Source: Rhodococcus oxybenzonivorans
GTDB lineage: Bacteria; Actinomycetota; Actinomycetes; Mycobacteriales; Mycobacteriaceae
Direction of reading: 5' to 3'
Assembly (NCBI RefSeq): GCF_003130705.1
Contig: NZ_CP021354.1
Span: forward strand, 1,488,001-1,552,000
Length of the DNA stretch: 64,000 bases
In this document: piece by piece, positions 29,130 to 43,199 of the stretch
How positions within the stretch are numbered: position 1 is the stretch's first letter
How the letters are laid out: each line of letters begins with the position of its first letter
The notes under the pieces: model-generated
Told to the model about the DNA's origin: nothing
The model's input: the letters and a program-made list of their open reading frames with translations, nothing else
Databases searched by the model: none
Translations under genes and position numbers: made by a program

Positions 29130-30328
29130 GCGACGACACCGCAGGATCGGTACTGGTACTCAACTCCGGTTCTTCGTCGATCAAGTTCCAGCTCATCCAG
29201 CCGGACACCGGCGAGTCGATCGCCTCCGGGCTCATCGAGCGGATCGGCGAACCGGACGGGCACATCGTGTATCGGCACCGCACCGGCGTGGAGGAACGAC
29301 ACGGTGTCATCGCCGACCATCGCGCGGGTTTGAAGACGGTCCTCGAGGTGGTCGCCGAGGTCGGCCGGCCGCTCGGTGAGGCGGGGATCGTCGCCGTGGG
29401 GCACCGCCTCGTTCATGGTGGCAAGGTGTTCTACGAGCCCACGATCATCGACGACGACGTAGTGCGGGCCATCTCCGATCTGTCGAGCCTGGCGCCGCTG
29501 CACAATCCGGCGAACGTGATCGGCATCGAGGTGGCCCGGGAAGTGCTTCCCGACGTCCCGCACGTCGGAGTATTCGACACTGCGTTCTTCCACACCCTGC
29601 CCGCGGCGGCGTCCACCTATGCCATCGATCGGAGCATCGCGCAGCAGTACGACATTCGGCGGTACGGCTTCCACGGGACGTCGCACCAGTACGTGTCGTC
29701 CTGTGCCGCCCAGTTCCTCGGCAGGGATACCTCCGAGCTCGACCAGATAGTTCTGCATCTGGGCAACGGCGCCTCGGCGTCCGCCATACACGGCGGCCGA
29801 GCCGTCGACACCAGCATGGGATTCACGCCACTCGAGGGCCTCGTCATGGGTACGCGCAGTGGTGACATCGACCCGGGAGTCCTCCTTCATCTGTATCGGC
29901 AGGGACTGACGGTCGACCGGATCGACGACCTGCTCAACCGGCAGTCGGGTCTGCGAGGGCTGTCCGGCGTCAACGACTTCCGCTCGCTCCGGACCCTCGT
30001 CGGTGAGGGAAACGCGGACGCCGCGCTCGCCTATGACGTGTATGTGCACCGGCTCCGGAAGTACATCGGCGCCTACCTCGTGGAGCTGGGCGGTGCCGAT
30101 GTCATCACGTTCACCGGGGGAGTGGGCGAGAACAACGTCGATGTCCGGCGCGACAGCCTGGCGGGGCTCGAACGTCTCGGCATCATTGTCGACGACACGC
30201 GCAACAGCTCGGAATCCCGGTCGCCCCGGCGCATCTCCTCGGACGACTCCGAGGTCAAAATTCTTGTCGTCCCCACCAACGAGGAGTTGGCGATTGCCCG
30301 GGCGGCAGTCGACTTGGTGGGTAGCTGA
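29126..30328 (+). CDS. ackA: Acetate kinase
   Basis: 400 aa. Transfers phosphate between acetyl phosphate and ADP. The ASKHA-fold signatures are present: VLNSGSSSIKFQLI at the N-terminus, GHRLVHGG, YGFHGTSHQYVS, and FTGGVGENNVDVR near the C-terminus. GTG 29126 overlaps the pta stop (GTGA), so the pair is translationally coupled and should be made in fixed ratio. The gene ends 15 bp from the converging pknG stop. Confidence 0.96.
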   Translation: MSDDTAGSVLVLNSGSSSIKFQLIQPDTGESIASGLIERIGEPDGHIVYRHRTGVEERHGVIADHRAGLKTVLEVVAEVGRPLGEAGIVAVGHRLVHGGKVFYEPTIIDDDVVRAISDLSSLAPLHNPANVIGIEVAREVLPDVPHVGVFDTAFFHTLPAAASTYAIDRSIAQQYDIRRYGFHGTSHQYVSSCAAQFLGRDTSELDQIVLHLGNGASASAIHGGRAVDTSMGFTPLEGLVMGTRSGDIDPGVLLHLYRQGLTVDRIDDLLNRQSGLRGLSGVNDFRSLRTLVGEGNADAALAYDVYVHRLRKYIGAYLVELGGADVITFTGGVGENNVDVRRDSLAGLERLGIIVDDTRNSSESRSPRRISSDDSEVKILVVPTNEELAIARAAVDLVGS

Positions 30329-30343
30329 GCCGGTGACCGACTG

Positions 30344-33620
<3,277 letters not shown>

Positions 33621-33624
<4 letters not shown>

Positions 33625-34982
33625 TGATACTCCCTCAACCGCGGCCACAGTCCGATGATAATTCCGATCACGGCGATCAGCGTCAGGGCGAAGGCCCCCG
33701 GGCCCAACGCCGTCAGCACCCCGGATGCGGACGCCACATGGGAGCGCAGATGATCGCGGGCAGAGTCGATGCCTTCGGTGAGCGCTTCGTCGAGAGCGGT
33801 GAACTGGGCGGCCGAATTCTCGTCACCGGGACCGATGGCGATGGCCGCGCCGGTGAGGAAATCGCCTTCGGCGAGAACGGTGTTCATCCGTTCGTGCGCC
33901 GTCGACCAGCGGTTCCATGCTTCCTCGGCCCGGGTCACCTCGGCGTCACCGACCGGGTTGTCGTCCTCGCGCGGATAGTTCGACAGCACCGCACCGAGTT
34001 GAGCGGACTTGTCGTCGAACACCGCGTCGTAGTCGCCGTTCGAATCGCGTCGCACCAACCTGAGTGTCTCCTCGGTGCGCGCCTGCTGGGCGAGGATGCG
34101 ACCGGTGGTCAATTCGTGCAGCGGCCGGGCACCCTCGGTGAGTGCGCGATGGGTGTCGAGAGCCGAGATCAGCCCTGCTATCAGCATCCATGCCAGCAGA
34201 ATGGCGGTCGCCGACGATGCCAGGATCAAACCGAGATTGAACGTGCGCCTGGTGAGCCGGGCCAGCACTACCTGGGTGAGGACAAGTCCCACCGCGGCCG
34301 TCAGCAGGAGCGCGAGAGCGAACCACGGAGGCCGTGAGTAGTTACTCTGCGTCGACGCGACGCGGGTCTCGTGCCCGGCGTGCAACTGCTGCGCCATCGG
34401 AAGCAGGCTCGTCTGCATCAGCGTCGAGGCCTCGCCGAGGTAGGCCGCCCCGACGGGGTTGCCCACCCGGTTGTTCGCCCGCGCGGTCTCCACGAGCCCG
34501 GTGTACACCGTGAGGTCGGTGGAGATGGAGGCGAGGAGCCGGCGGCTGTCCTCTTCGCTCGCTGCCAGCCCGCCGGAGGCGTGAACGAGATCCGCCGACG
34601 CCGTGCCGATCGCCTGCGCGTACCTGTCCCGAAGGTCGCCCGGCTCGAGGCCCCCCGAGATGAACGCCGTCGTGGCTGCGGCGTCGGCCACCGACAACGC
34701 GATATACAGATTCTGCGCCGAGTACGACAACGGTTCGGCATCCACGAGGACGGCGTCGAGCGTGGCCGCCCTGCCGTTCACCGTGGAGGTGGCCACCAGG
34801 CCGGCGGCCACGCACAGGAGCATGAGCAGAATGCCGAGACCGGTCAGTCTGGCCGGGGTCGAGTGGAGGAAGGCGCGCAACTCCCTGCGGCGAGCCACCG
34901 CCGGATCGACCTCGTCGTCCGCGAGGGCCGACAAAGCTCGGCTACCGTGGGGTTCGATCGACGGTGCCTCACGCAGAACCAC
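33621..34982 (-). CDS. glnX: Membrane signalling protein GlnX
   Basis: 453 aa. Membrane segments near residues 45-65, 225-245, 255-280 and 430-450 surround two extracytoplasmic helical domains that resemble four-helix sensor modules (LDAVLVDAEPLSYSAQNLYI; LHELTTGRILAQQARTEETL). The family member in M. tuberculosis couples GlnH to PknG. GTG 34982 was chosen because AAGGGG lies 6 nt upstream. First gene of the glnX-glnH-pknG operon, overlapping glnH by 4 nt. The 198-bp gap to the divergent mutT3 must hold both promoters. Confidence 0.9.
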
Positions 34983-35180
34983 GTCGCACCCCTTCTGAAA
35001 CCGGCCGCACTGTGTGGGGAGCATATAAGCTGCCGCGCCGGGAGGCGGTCAACCGGACGGAGTGCGGGATCGTGCCCCGGCCGAACGGAGACCGAACGGG
35101 GCCGTGAGCTGGCGAGGCCGGGAGAAACCGTTAGTGTGAGGGAACTGCAGGTGACCCATCAGGTCGGACAGGGGTAGTCG

Positions 35181-35939
35181 ATGCGTGGTGACGGGGACGG
35201 CTGGGCAACCGGTCCGGACGGCAGTCGTCATTGGGGCAAGCACGGTGCGGCCGGATTGTTGTTGCGTGCTCCGCTCGCGGACGAGACGCCGGCGGTGCTG
35301 CTCCAACATCGTGCGGTCTGGAGCCATCAAGGTGGGACGTGGGCGTTGCCCGGCGGCGCCCGGGACAGCCACGAGACGACGACCCATGCTGCGGTCCGGG
35401 AAGCCAGAGAGGAGACCGGCATCGAGAGCGCGGCCATCCGGGTGCGCACCGAGGTCGTGACGATGGAAGCCGCCAGCGGCTGGAGCTACACCACAGTGAT
35501 CGCCGACGCCGAGCGCCCGCTCCCCACCGTTGCCAACGGTGAGAGCACGGAGCTGCGCTGGGTTCGTGAATCCGACGTCGCAGGGCTGCCGCTCCATCCG
35601 GGGTTCCAGGCGGGCTGGCAGATGCTGCGCACCACGGAGGTTCGGCTGGTCCTCGCCGGGCACGACGTTCTGGGGGAGCACGCCTCGCTGACACACTTGT
35701 CGAAGGCGTTGCCCCGCACGATCCACATGCCCGACGGAACCTACGGCTGGCTCCCGCGCGTCGAGGTGCTCGACTCGCTCGAGGTGATCGGTGGCACCGC
35801 AGAGCCGGCAGGCCATGGCACCACCGTCGGAACGGTGACCGCCGTGGTGACCGCGGACCCCGAACTCGTCGACCAACTCGCGGGCACCGTCCTCACCCTG
35901 GAGCCGTCGACCGTCCTGGGCTGGCTGGATCAGCCCTGA
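35181..35939 (+). CDS. mutT3: Nudix hydrolase, MutT3-like
   Basis: 252 aa. The Nudix box runs from GGARDSHETTTHAAVREARE to ETGI and fits GX5EX7REUXEEXGU with all catalytic Glu residues. The extra C-terminal ~90 residues match the mycobacterial MutT3 type. The family hydrolyses nucleoside diphosphates linked to another moiety, with a likely role in clearing oxidized nucleotides; the exact substrate is not evident. Located between glnX and thiE as in M. tuberculosis. ATG 35181 has only a modest purine stretch (ggggtag) upstream. Converges on thiE with 1 bp between stops. Confidence 0.88.
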   Translation: MRGDGDGWATGPDGSRHWGKHGAAGLLLRAPLADETPAVLLQHRAVWSHQGGTWALPGGARDSHETTTHAAVREAREETGIESAAIRVRTEVVTMEAASGWSYTTVIADAERPLPTVANGESTELRWVRESDVAGLPLHPGFQAGWQMLRTTEVRLVLAGHDVLGEHASLTHLSKALPRTIHMPDGTYGWLPRVEVLDSLEVIGGTAEPAGHGTTVGTVTAVVTADPELVDQLAGTVLTLEPSTVLGWLDQP

Positions 35940-35940
35940 C

Positions 35941-36639
35941 TCAGCTGTTGACGCGGAGCATTCCGGCAAGTGAGCGCGCCGCCGCCTGAGGGTCCCGGGC
36001 CTCCGTGATCGCCCGCACCACGACGATGCGGGTGGCTCCCGCAGCCAGAATTTCCGGTACCCGCGACTCGTCGATGCCACCGATCGCAAACCAGGGTCGG
36101 GTGGGCTGTGCATCGGCGGTGGACCGCACCAGTTCAATACCCGCCGCCGTGCGTCCCGGCTTGGTGGGGGTGGCCCACACGGGCCCGGTGCAGAAGTAGT
36201 CGACGTCGTCCTCGATCGCCGCGAGACTGGCCTGCGCCCGGCTGTGGGTGGACCGGCCGATCAGGACATCCGGCCCTACGACGTTCCGGGCGTACGGCAC
36301 CGGAAGGTCGCCCTGGCCGAGGTGAAGGACATCGGCTCCGGCTGCGAGCGCCATGTCCGCGCGGTCGTTGACGGCGAGCAGGGCGCCGTGCCTCCGTGCG
36401 ACGGCGGCGAGCACGGACAGTGCCGCAAGTTCGTCGCGTGCGTCCATCGGACCCAGCTCGCGCTCGCCGGCCGAGCCCTTGTCGCGGAGCTGGATGATGT
36501 CGACACCACCGGACAGCGCGGCTTCCGCGAACTGTGCCAGGTCACCTTTCTCGCGTCGAGCGTCGGTACACAGGTACAAACGCGCAGCTCCGAGGCGACG
36601 CCGACGTTCTGCATGGCTGGTGTGATGCGAGGTGGTCAC
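35941..36639 (-). CDS. thiE: Thiamine-phosphate synthase
   Basis: 232 aa. Joins the pyrimidine (HMP-PP) and thiazole phosphate to thiamine phosphate. TIM-barrel signatures visible: [59 protein letters not shown] and [22 protein letters not shown] 36639 was chosen; the longer frame to 36729 would run through the opposite-strand TPP riboswitch. Divergent from thiO-thiS-thiG, with about 30 bp between its start and the riboswitch on the other strand. No riboswitch of its own is seen. Confidence 0.93.
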   Translation of the reverse strand: MTTSHHTSHAERRRRLGAARLYLCTDARREKGDLAQFAEAALSGGVDIIQLRDKGSAGERELGPMDARDELAALSVLAAVARRHGALLAVNDRADMALAAGADVLHLGQGDLPVPYARNVVGPDVLIGRSTHSRAQASLAAIEDDVDYFCTGPVWATPTKPGRTAAGIELVRSTADAQPTRPWFAIGGIDESRVPEILAAGATRIVVVRAITEARDPQAAARSLAGMLRVNS

Positions 36640-36670
36640 GGCATGACGGTAGCCTCTACGGTGAAAGTGC

Positions 36671-36766
36671 AACACGGGAGTCCCGGGATCGTGGGGCTGA
36701 GAGGGGCTCACGCCGAGCCCGACCGTCATACCTGACCCGGATCATGCCGGCGCAGGAAGTGAGGTG
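36671..36766 (+). promoter_or_regulatory. TPP riboswitch upstream of thiO
   Basis: Conserved THI-element sequence: GGGGCTGAGAGGG (pyrimidine-binding CUGAGA core), then ACCGTCATACCTGACCCGG and ATCATGCCGGCGCAGGAAG. The 3' strand of the closing stem includes AGGAAG and leads straight into the purine-rich region before ATG 36774, so translation control by Shine-Dalgarno masking is likely. Confidence 0.92.
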
Positions 36767-36773
36767 GTGTTCG

Positions 36774-37856
36774 ATGTCAACGGTTCTGAGACCACGGTCG
36801 GTGTCCGTTGTCGGCGGCGGTGTGATCGGGCTTTCGATTGCGTGGCGCGCCGCCCACGCCGGATGGTCGGTCCGCCTGTACGACCCGGCGATCGGCTCGG
36901 GTGCTTCGTGGGTGGCGGGGGGAATGCTGGCACCGCTGTCCGAGGGCTGGCCCGGCGAGGAGAGTGTCCTCGAGCTGGGCAGTGCGTCACTGGACCGGTG
37001 GCCCGACTTCGGCAAGGAGCTCGAGGCCGCCGCCGGTGTCGAGCTGTTCACGTCGGCCAGTTCACTCACCGTCGCGCTCGACGCCGCCGATGCCGAAGAT
37101 CTGCGCACCATCGCCGAATGGGTCGGTGCGCAGGGACGCGATCTGCAGATCCTGAGCCGAAGCGAGGTACGCGAACTCGAGCCGATGCTCGGGCGTGGGG
37201 TTCGGCTCGGACTGCTCGCGGTCGCGGAACTCGCCGTCGACAACCGGTTGCTGCTGGCGGCACTGCGAACGTGCGCAGTCGACACCGGAGTGGAGTTGAT
37301 CGAGGAGAGTGTGTCCGACCTCGGCCTGCTCGACACCGACCAGATCGTCCTCACCGCAGGCGTGGCGTCTCCGTCGCTGTGGCCGGGGCTTCCGGTTCGC
37401 CCGGTGAAGGGGGAGATCCTGCGACTGCGAGCCCGTCCCGGGGTGACGCCGGCGCCGGGGCGGACCATTCGCGGCAGTGTGCACGGCCGGCCCGCGTACA
37501 TCGTGCCGCGGGCCGACGGAATCGTCGTGGGCGCCACCCAGCACGAATCCGGCCACGACACCCAGGTCACCGTCGCCGGGGTGCGCGACCTCATCGCCGA
37601 CGCCGAAGCCCTGATGCCTGCGATCGGCGAGTACGAACTGCGCGAGGCCTCGGCCGGTCTGCGGCCGATGACTCCCGACAATCTGCCCCTGATCGGGCGA
37701 GTGTCGGATCGGGTCGTGGTGGCGACGGGACACGGTCGCAACGGCGTCCTGCTCACCCCCGTCACCGCCGACGCGACGGTGGCACTGTTGGAGGGATCGG
37801 CTCTCGCCGAGGCGAAGGCTGCCGACCCCGGACGTTTCGAGAAAGTAGCGAGGTAG
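36774..37856 (+). CDS. thiO: Glycine oxidase ThiO
   Basis: 360 aa. Oxidizes glycine to dehydroglycine, the C2-N building block of the thiazole ring in aerobic bacteria. FAD-binding dinucleotide fold at the N-terminus (SVVGGGVIGLSIAWRAAHAG); GASWVAGGMLAP and the C-terminal FAD segment GRNGVLLTPVTAD fit ThiO/DadA-type oxidases. ATG 36774 follows directly after the TPP riboswitch; upstream in-frame codons lie within the riboswitch and are not used. thiS starts 2 bp after the stop. Confidence 0.92.
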   Translation: MSTVLRPRSVSVVGGGVIGLSIAWRAAHAGWSVRLYDPAIGSGASWVAGGMLAPLSEGWPGEESVLELGSASLDRWPDFGKELEAAAGVELFTSASSLTVALDAADAEDLRTIAEWVGAQGRDLQILSRSEVRELEPMLGRGVRLGLLAVAELAVDNRLLLAALRTCAVDTGVELIEESVSDLGLLDTDQIVLTAGVASPSLWPGLPVRPVKGEILRLRARPGVTPAPGRTIRGSVHGRPAYIVPRADGIVVGATQHESGHDTQVTVAGVRDLIADAEALMPAIGEYELREASAGLRPMTPDNLPLIGRVSDRVVVATGHGRNGVLLTPVTADATVALLEGSALAEAKAADPGRFEKVAR

Positions 37857-37858
37857 AG

Positions 37859-38843
<985 letters not shown>

Positions 38844-38908
38844 TTCTCGGGGTCGCGTCGGGGTCTCGCTCAGGGTCCGACCGGTACCAGGGGACGAGTC
38901 AGGTGTAG

Positions 38909-38938
38909 ACCTGCGGCCGATGCGCGCCGGCCGCAGGT
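38909..38938 (+). terminator. Hairpin terminator after thiG
   Basis: Perfect 11-bp arms ACCTGCGGCCG (38909-38919) and CGGCCGCAGGT (38928-38938) with an 8-nt loop, 66 bp after the thiG stop and 18 bp before the ABC transporter gene. No U-tract, as is usual in high-GC actinobacteria. It overlaps the likely promoter zone of the next gene. Confidence 0.65.
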
Positions 38939-38956
38939 TCGGGCATCCTCGTCACC

Positions 38957-39898
38957 ATGATTGAAGTGAGGGGACTGACAAAGACCTTCGGTGCGACGAA
39001 GGCGGTGGACAACCTGACGTTCACCGTCCAGCCGGGTATGGTCACCGGCTTCCTCGGGCCGAACGGTGCAGGCAAATCGACGACGATGCGGATGATCCTC
39101 GGGCTGGACCGTCCCACCGCGGGCACGGCGCTGATCGACGGCAAACCGTACCGTGAGCTGGTGCAGCCGCTCCGGACCGTGGGCGCACTCCTGGACGCCA
39201 AGTGGGTGCATCCCAACCGCTCCGCCCGCGCCCACCTGCAGTGGATGGCGGCCTCGAACTCGCTGCCGAAGAGCCGGGTGGACGAGGTGCTGCACCTCGT
39301 GGGCCTCACGGAGGTGGCAGGCAAGAAGGCCGGTGGGTTCTCGCTCGGCATGTCCCAGCGACTCGGCCTGGCCGCCACCCTTCTCGGTGACCCGAAGGTG
39401 CTGCTGTTCGACGAGCCGGTGAACGGTCTCGACCCCGAGGGCATCGTGTGGATCCGCAAATTCATGCAGCGCCTCGCGGCCGAGGGACGCACCGTGCTGG
39501 TGTCGAGCCACCTGCTCTCCGAGATGGCACTCACCGCAGAGCATCTGGTGGTCATCGGCCGTGGGCGCCTGATCGCAGACACGACGGTGTCGGAATTCGT
39601 GAGCAAGTCCTCGGAATCGACGGTGCGGGTGCGCAGTCCGCAACTGGATGCGCTGCGGAGCGCGCTGACGTCGAATGGGCTCACGGTCCGCGAGGACGGA
39701 TCCGACGGGCAGCAGGCGCTCGTCGTGGTCGATTCGTCCACCGACGTGATCGGCGCGATCGCCGGATCGCAGGGAATCACCCTCCACGAGTTGGCCTCTC
39801 AGCGCGGTTCGCTCGAGGACGCCTTCATGAAACTGACAGGAGACGACGTGCAGTACCACGCAGAAAGCGTCGACGACGTGATGAAGGGTGCACTGTAA
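38957..39898 (+). CDS. ABC transporter ATP-binding protein
   Basis: 313 aa. Nucleotide-binding domain with Walker A GPNGAGKST, signature FSLGMSQRL, Walker B VLLFDEP and H-loop SSHLLSE. The extra C-terminal 90 residues are typical of the DrrA/CcmA-like family paired with ABC-2 permeases, i.e. exporters. The next gene's ATG overlaps its stop (TAATG), so the two form one transporter unit. Substrate is not evident; there is no link to the NRPS, 18 kb away, beyond being in the same window. Confidence 0.92.
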   Translation: MIEVRGLTKTFGATKAVDNLTFTVQPGMVTGFLGPNGAGKSTTMRMILGLDRPTAGTALIDGKPYRELVQPLRTVGALLDAKWVHPNRSARAHLQWMAASNSLPKSRVDEVLHLVGLTEVAGKKAGGFSLGMSQRLGLAATLLGDPKVLLFDEPVNGLDPEGIVWIRKFMQRLAAEGRTVLVSSHLLSEMALTAEHLVVIGRGRLIADTTVSEFVSKSSESTVRVRSPQLDALRSALTSNGLTVREDGSDGQQALVVVDSSTDVIGAIAGSQGITLHELASQRGSLEDAFMKLTGDDVQYHAESVDDVMKGAL

Positions 39899-40692
39899 TG
39901 GCTGTTCTCAATGCGGAACGCATCAAGATCACCTCCACCCGGTCGCCGTGGTGGTGCACCGTCATCATCGTCGTGCTGGGTCTCGGCCTGGCCGCGGTCA
40001 TCGGGTTGAGCGCGAAGGCCAGCATCAACTCTTTCAACGACCAGTTGGCGGACGGGAAGGAACCCGATTTCGAACCCTTCCTGCCGCAGATGGCCGATGC
40101 CGTCGGCGGCGTCTCCGGATTCGGTGTCCTGGTCCTGATGATCCTCGCGACCCTGGCCGTGACCAGTGAATACCGCTTCGGGGTCATTCGCACCACGTTC
40201 CAGGCAATTCCGAACCGCGCTTCCGTCCTCGTCGCCAAGGCCGGCCTGATCGGCGCGTTCGGTGCCGTGCTGACGTTCGTCCTCACCTTCGGGGCGTACG
40301 CCATCGCGAAGGCGACCGCGGGCAACGAGGCAGGTGCTGCCCTCACACTCTCCGGTGGGGATGCGTGGCGGTCGATCTACGGAGTGCCGATCTACGCGTT
40401 CCTCTGTGTCGTGCTCGCCGTCGGGATCGGTGCGTTGCTGCGCCAGTCGGCGGGAGCGATCGCGCTGCTGCTGCTCTGGCCGCTACTGATCGAAAGCCTG
40501 TTCAACCTGTTCGGATCATTCGGTGAGAAAATCATGCCGTTCCTGCCGTTCCTCAATGCCAATCACTTCCTCGGGGCACCGCAGGGCGTGGACTTCCACT
40601 GGGGACCGTGGGGCAGTCTCGTGTACTTCGCGGTGTTCGTCCTGGTGATCTTCGGGGCCAGCCTGGTGGTGGTGAACAAGCGCGACGCGTGA
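39898..40692 (+). CDS. ABC-2 type permease
   Basis: 264 aa with about six membrane segments: one near the N-terminus (WWCTVIIVVLGLGLAAVIGL), then clusters at 75-95, 110-135, 160-180, 185-205 and 240-258. It contains SEYRFGVIRTTFQAIPNR, a segment characteristic of actinobacterial ABC-2 membrane subunits. It would form the pore with the ATPase encoded immediately upstream, whose stop it overlaps by 1 nt. Substrate unknown. Confidence 0.88.
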   Translation: MAVLNAERIKITSTRSPWWCTVIIVVLGLGLAAVIGLSAKASINSFNDQLADGKEPDFEPFLPQMADAVGGVSGFGVLVLMILATLAVTSEYRFGVIRTTFQAIPNRASVLVAKAGLIGAFGAVLTFVLTFGAYAIAKATAGNEAGAALTLSGGDAWRSIYGVPIYAFLCVVLAVGIGALLRQSAGAIALLLLWPLLIESLFNLFGSFGEKIMPFLPFLNANHFLGAPQGVDFHWGPWGSLVYFAVFVLVIFGASLVVVNKRDA

Positions 40693-40773
40693 AACCGATA
40701 GAGTACTTTCGCCCTGCCCCTCCGCCAGGTGAACGTCGGGAGACCTGGCTGGGATCGTAGGCAGGGCGGGGAG

Positions 40774-40814
40774 CCTGTGGGCCGGTGCGACATCCATTCG
40801 CACCGGCCCACAGG
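40774..40814 (+). terminator. Strong hairpin terminator after the ABC exporter
   Basis: Perfect 16-bp arms CCTGTGGGCCGGTGCG (40774-40789) and CGCACCGGCCCACAGG (40799-40814) with a 9-nt loop, followed by TGGTTCTGCGTT. A second, longer-range pair CGCCCTGCC/GGCAGGGCG (about 40711-40768) lies just before it. Together they should insulate the downstream lpqL gene. Confidence 0.85.
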
Positions 40815-40837
40815 TGGTTCTGCGTTAGGCTCCCGAC

Positions 40838-42292
40838 ATGCGACTACGGGGACTTTTCACCGTCGGAGTGACCGGTGCGCTGGTGCTGGCCGGATGCTCG
40901 TCCACGAGCGAACCGGAGTCGCCACCGGTCGACGCGAGCGCACTCGCCGGATCGGTCACCGAGAACGCTGTTGTGGCGCATCTCGAGGAACTGCAAACCA
41001 TCGCCGACGACAACGACGGCAACCGGGCCGCAGGCACCCCCGGATACGAAGCCAGCGTCGACTACGTGGCACAAGTTCTGACAGACAACGGCTTCGACGT
41101 CCAGACCCCGGAATTCGAGTTCCACAATTTCGATGTCGCCGCCGAAAAACTGATGTCGCGAGATCGTGACGTCGAGGTGCGAGCTCTGTCCTACAGCCCG
41201 TCCACCGGACCCGAGGGACTGACGGCGCGATTGGTGCCGGCTCGCCAGGACGAGACCCCGGGGTGTGAGGCAACGGATTACGACGGTCTCGACGTCAACG
41301 GAGCGATCGTGCTGGTCGACCGGGGTATCTGCCCGTTCTCGGCCAAACAGCAGATAGCGGCCGAGCGCGGCGCTTCGGCCGTGATCGTGGTCAACAACGA
41401 GGACGGGCCGATGAGCGGCGGCACTCTCGGCGATCCGTCGGTTGGCAAAATTCCCACCGGTGGGGTGAGCAGGGCCGACGGCGACGCGCTCCGGCAGGGC
41501 GACGGAGACGTCACGCTGACGCTCGACACCAGCACCGAGACCAGCACGTCCCGTAACGTCATCGCCCAGACCACGACGGGCTCCACCGACGATGTCGTCA
41601 TGGTCGGCGCTCATCTCGACAGCGTTCCCGAGGGTCCCGGCATCAACGACAACGGCACAGGCGTGGCCGCGATCCTCGAAACGGCGGTCCAGCTCGGCGG
41701 TTCCCCGGACGCCGACAACGCGGTGCGGTTCGCCTTCTGGGGCGCCGAGGAACTGGGTCTTCTCGGCTCCGAGGCCTACGTCACGGGCCTGAGCGAGGAT
41801 GAACGCAACGACATTGCGCTCTACCTGAACTTCGACATGCTCGGCTCGGAGAACGCCGGCTACCTGACCTACGACGGCGACAACTCCGACAACGTCGGCG
41901 AAGGGCCCGGCCCCGAAGGTTCGGCGGGAATCGAGCGCACCTTCGTCGAGTACCTCGGTAAGAACGGCATTGCCGCGAACGGCACCGATTTCGACGGCCG
42001 CTCCGACTACGGTCCGTTCATCGAGCAGAAGATTCCGTCGGGCGGGGTGTTCAGTGGTGCCGACGACAAGAAGACCGCCGAGGAGGCCCAGAAATGGGGT
42101 GGCACACCCGACGCCGTGTTCGACAAGCATTACCACAGCCCGACCGACACCCTCGCGAACATCGACCGGGCAGCTCTTGCGAAGAACGCGTCCGCGGTGG
42201 CCTACGCCGTCGGGGTCTACGCGGAGTCACTGGCCGGTCCCAACGGTGTCCCCACCGGTGCCGATCGCGAGAAGGCTCGGGCAGCGCAGTGA
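40838..42292 (+). CDS. lpqL: M28-family metallopeptidase lipoprotein LpqL
   Basis: 484 aa. Lipoprotein signal with lipobox LVLAGC (residues 15-20). A protease-associated insert (VDRGICPFSAKQQIAAERG) sits inside the peptidase. Zinc ligands of family M28 can be seen in order: His in GAHLDSV, Asp in GINDNGTG, Glu-Glu in WGAEELG, Asp in NFDMLGSENAGY, and His in YHSPTDTLANID. It is thus a surface-anchored aminopeptidase, probably trimming exported or environmental peptides. Same position as lpqL in M. tuberculosis, after the thiOSG block. Flanked by its own terminator at 42302. Confidence 0.9.
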   Translation: MRLRGLFTVGVTGALVLAGCSSTSEPESPPVDASALAGSVTENAVVAHLEELQTIADDNDGNRAAGTPGYEASVDYVAQVLTDNGFDVQTPEFEFHNFDVAAEKLMSRDRDVEVRALSYSPSTGPEGLTARLVPARQDETPGCEATDYDGLDVNGAIVLVDRGICPFSAKQQIAAERGASAVIVVNNEDGPMSGGTLGDPSVGKIPTGGVSRADGDALRQGDGDVTLTLDTSTETSTSRNVIAQTTTGSTDDVVMVGAHLDSVPEGPGINDNGTGVAAILETAVQLGGSPDADNAVRFAFWGAEELGLLGSEAYVTGLSEDERNDIALYLNFDMLGSENAGYLTYDGDNSDNVGEGPGPEGSAGIERTFVEYLGKNGIAANGTDFDGRSDYGPFIEQKIPSGGVFSGADDKKTAEEAQKWGGTPDAVFDKHYHSPTDTLANIDRAALAKNASAVAYAVGVYAESLAGPNGVPTGADREKARAAQ

Positions 42293-42301
42293 TGTCCGAT
42301 T

Positions 42302-42325
42302 CGTCACGGGCTTCTGCCTGTGACG
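42302..42325 (+). terminator. Hairpin after lpqL
   Basis: Arms CGTCACGGGC and GCCTGTGACG with a TTCT loop; 10 pairs including one G-U. It starts 9 bp after the lpqL stop and ends 19 bp before the GTG of the cyclase gene. Confidence 0.65.
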
Positions 42326-42344
42326 CTGGGTTACCCTTGCGCTC

Positions 42345-43199
42345 GTGAGCGAAGACCCGGCCGACGACAGCGCTGCCGAACTCGACGCTGCGTCCGAGCA
42401 GAGTAGACAGGACAAGGTTCTGGGCTGGGTGGGGGCACTGAACCGTCGGCCCCAGCTGATCGATGGACTGCGCAGGGTCCGCCGCGCGTTGCCGGGAGAT
42501 CCGGCATTCGGCGACCCGCTGTCCACTGCAGGCCCCGGCACCGCACGCGCCGTGGCACGCGTGGCCGACCGCTTCCTCGACCATGAGCCGGGAGCGTCCC
42601 GGGAGATGAGCCTCGGCGCCCTGCAGGTGTGGCAGGCGCTGCTCGAGCGCACCGGCCGCGGCCGGGGAACCCGGGAAGTGACCATCGTGTTCACCGACCT
42701 CGTCGGCTTCTCGAGCTGGTCCCTCCCCGCCGGCGATACCGCCACCCTCGCGCTGCTACGAGACGTCGCCAAAGCAATCGAGACACCCATGGTCGACCGC
42801 GGCGGGCACGTCGTGAAGCGGATGGGCGACGGCGTGATGGCCGTCTTCCCCAGCCCCGATCGCGCCGTCGACGCCGTCTTCGCCGCGCAGGACGCGCTCC
42901 GGGATGTCGAGGTCGACGGCTACCGTCCGCGGATGCGGGTCGGAATCCACACGGGGGTTCCCCGGCAGATCGGCAGCGATTGGCTCGGCGTCGACGTCAC
43001 CATCGCGGCCCGCATGATGGAACTCGGCGGGGACGGCAACGTCATGGCGTCGTCCGCCACCCTCTCAGCGCTCCAGCCGGGAACACTGGAGGAACTCGGT
43101 ATCAGCGTCAAACCGTGGCGCCGCGCCTTCTTCGCCCCCGCCCCCAGCGGGGTGCCGTCCGACCTCGGCATCTGGCGGCTGCGGCTCCGCCGCCCGTGA
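42345..43199 (+). CDS. Class III adenylate/guanylate cyclase
   Basis: 284 aa. The C-terminal 170 residues form a class III nucleotide cyclase catalytic domain: VTIVFTDLVGFSSWS carries the first metal Asp, VVKRMGDGVMAVF the second metal Asp, MRVGIHTGVP the strand that follows. The N-terminal ~100 residues are a helical region without a recognised domain, probably regulatory; no membrane segment, so cytosolic. GTG 42345 was chosen; the upstream spacing to the terminator leaves little room for a longer start. The stop codon lies inside the arm of the palindrome at 43193. Confidence 0.88.
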   Translation: MSEDPADDSAAELDAASEQSRQDKVLGWVGALNRRPQLIDGLRRVRRALPGDPAFGDPLSTAGPGTARAVARVADRFLDHEPGASREMSLGALQVWQALLERTGRGRGTREVTIVFTDLVGFSSWSLPAGDTATLALLRDVAKAIETPMVDRGGHVVKRMGDGVMAVFPSPDRAVDAVFAAQDALRDVEVDGYRPRMRVGIHTGVPRQIGSDWLGVDVTIAARMMELGGDGNVMASSATLSALQPGTLEELGISVKPWRRAFFAPAPSGVPSDLGIWRLRLRRP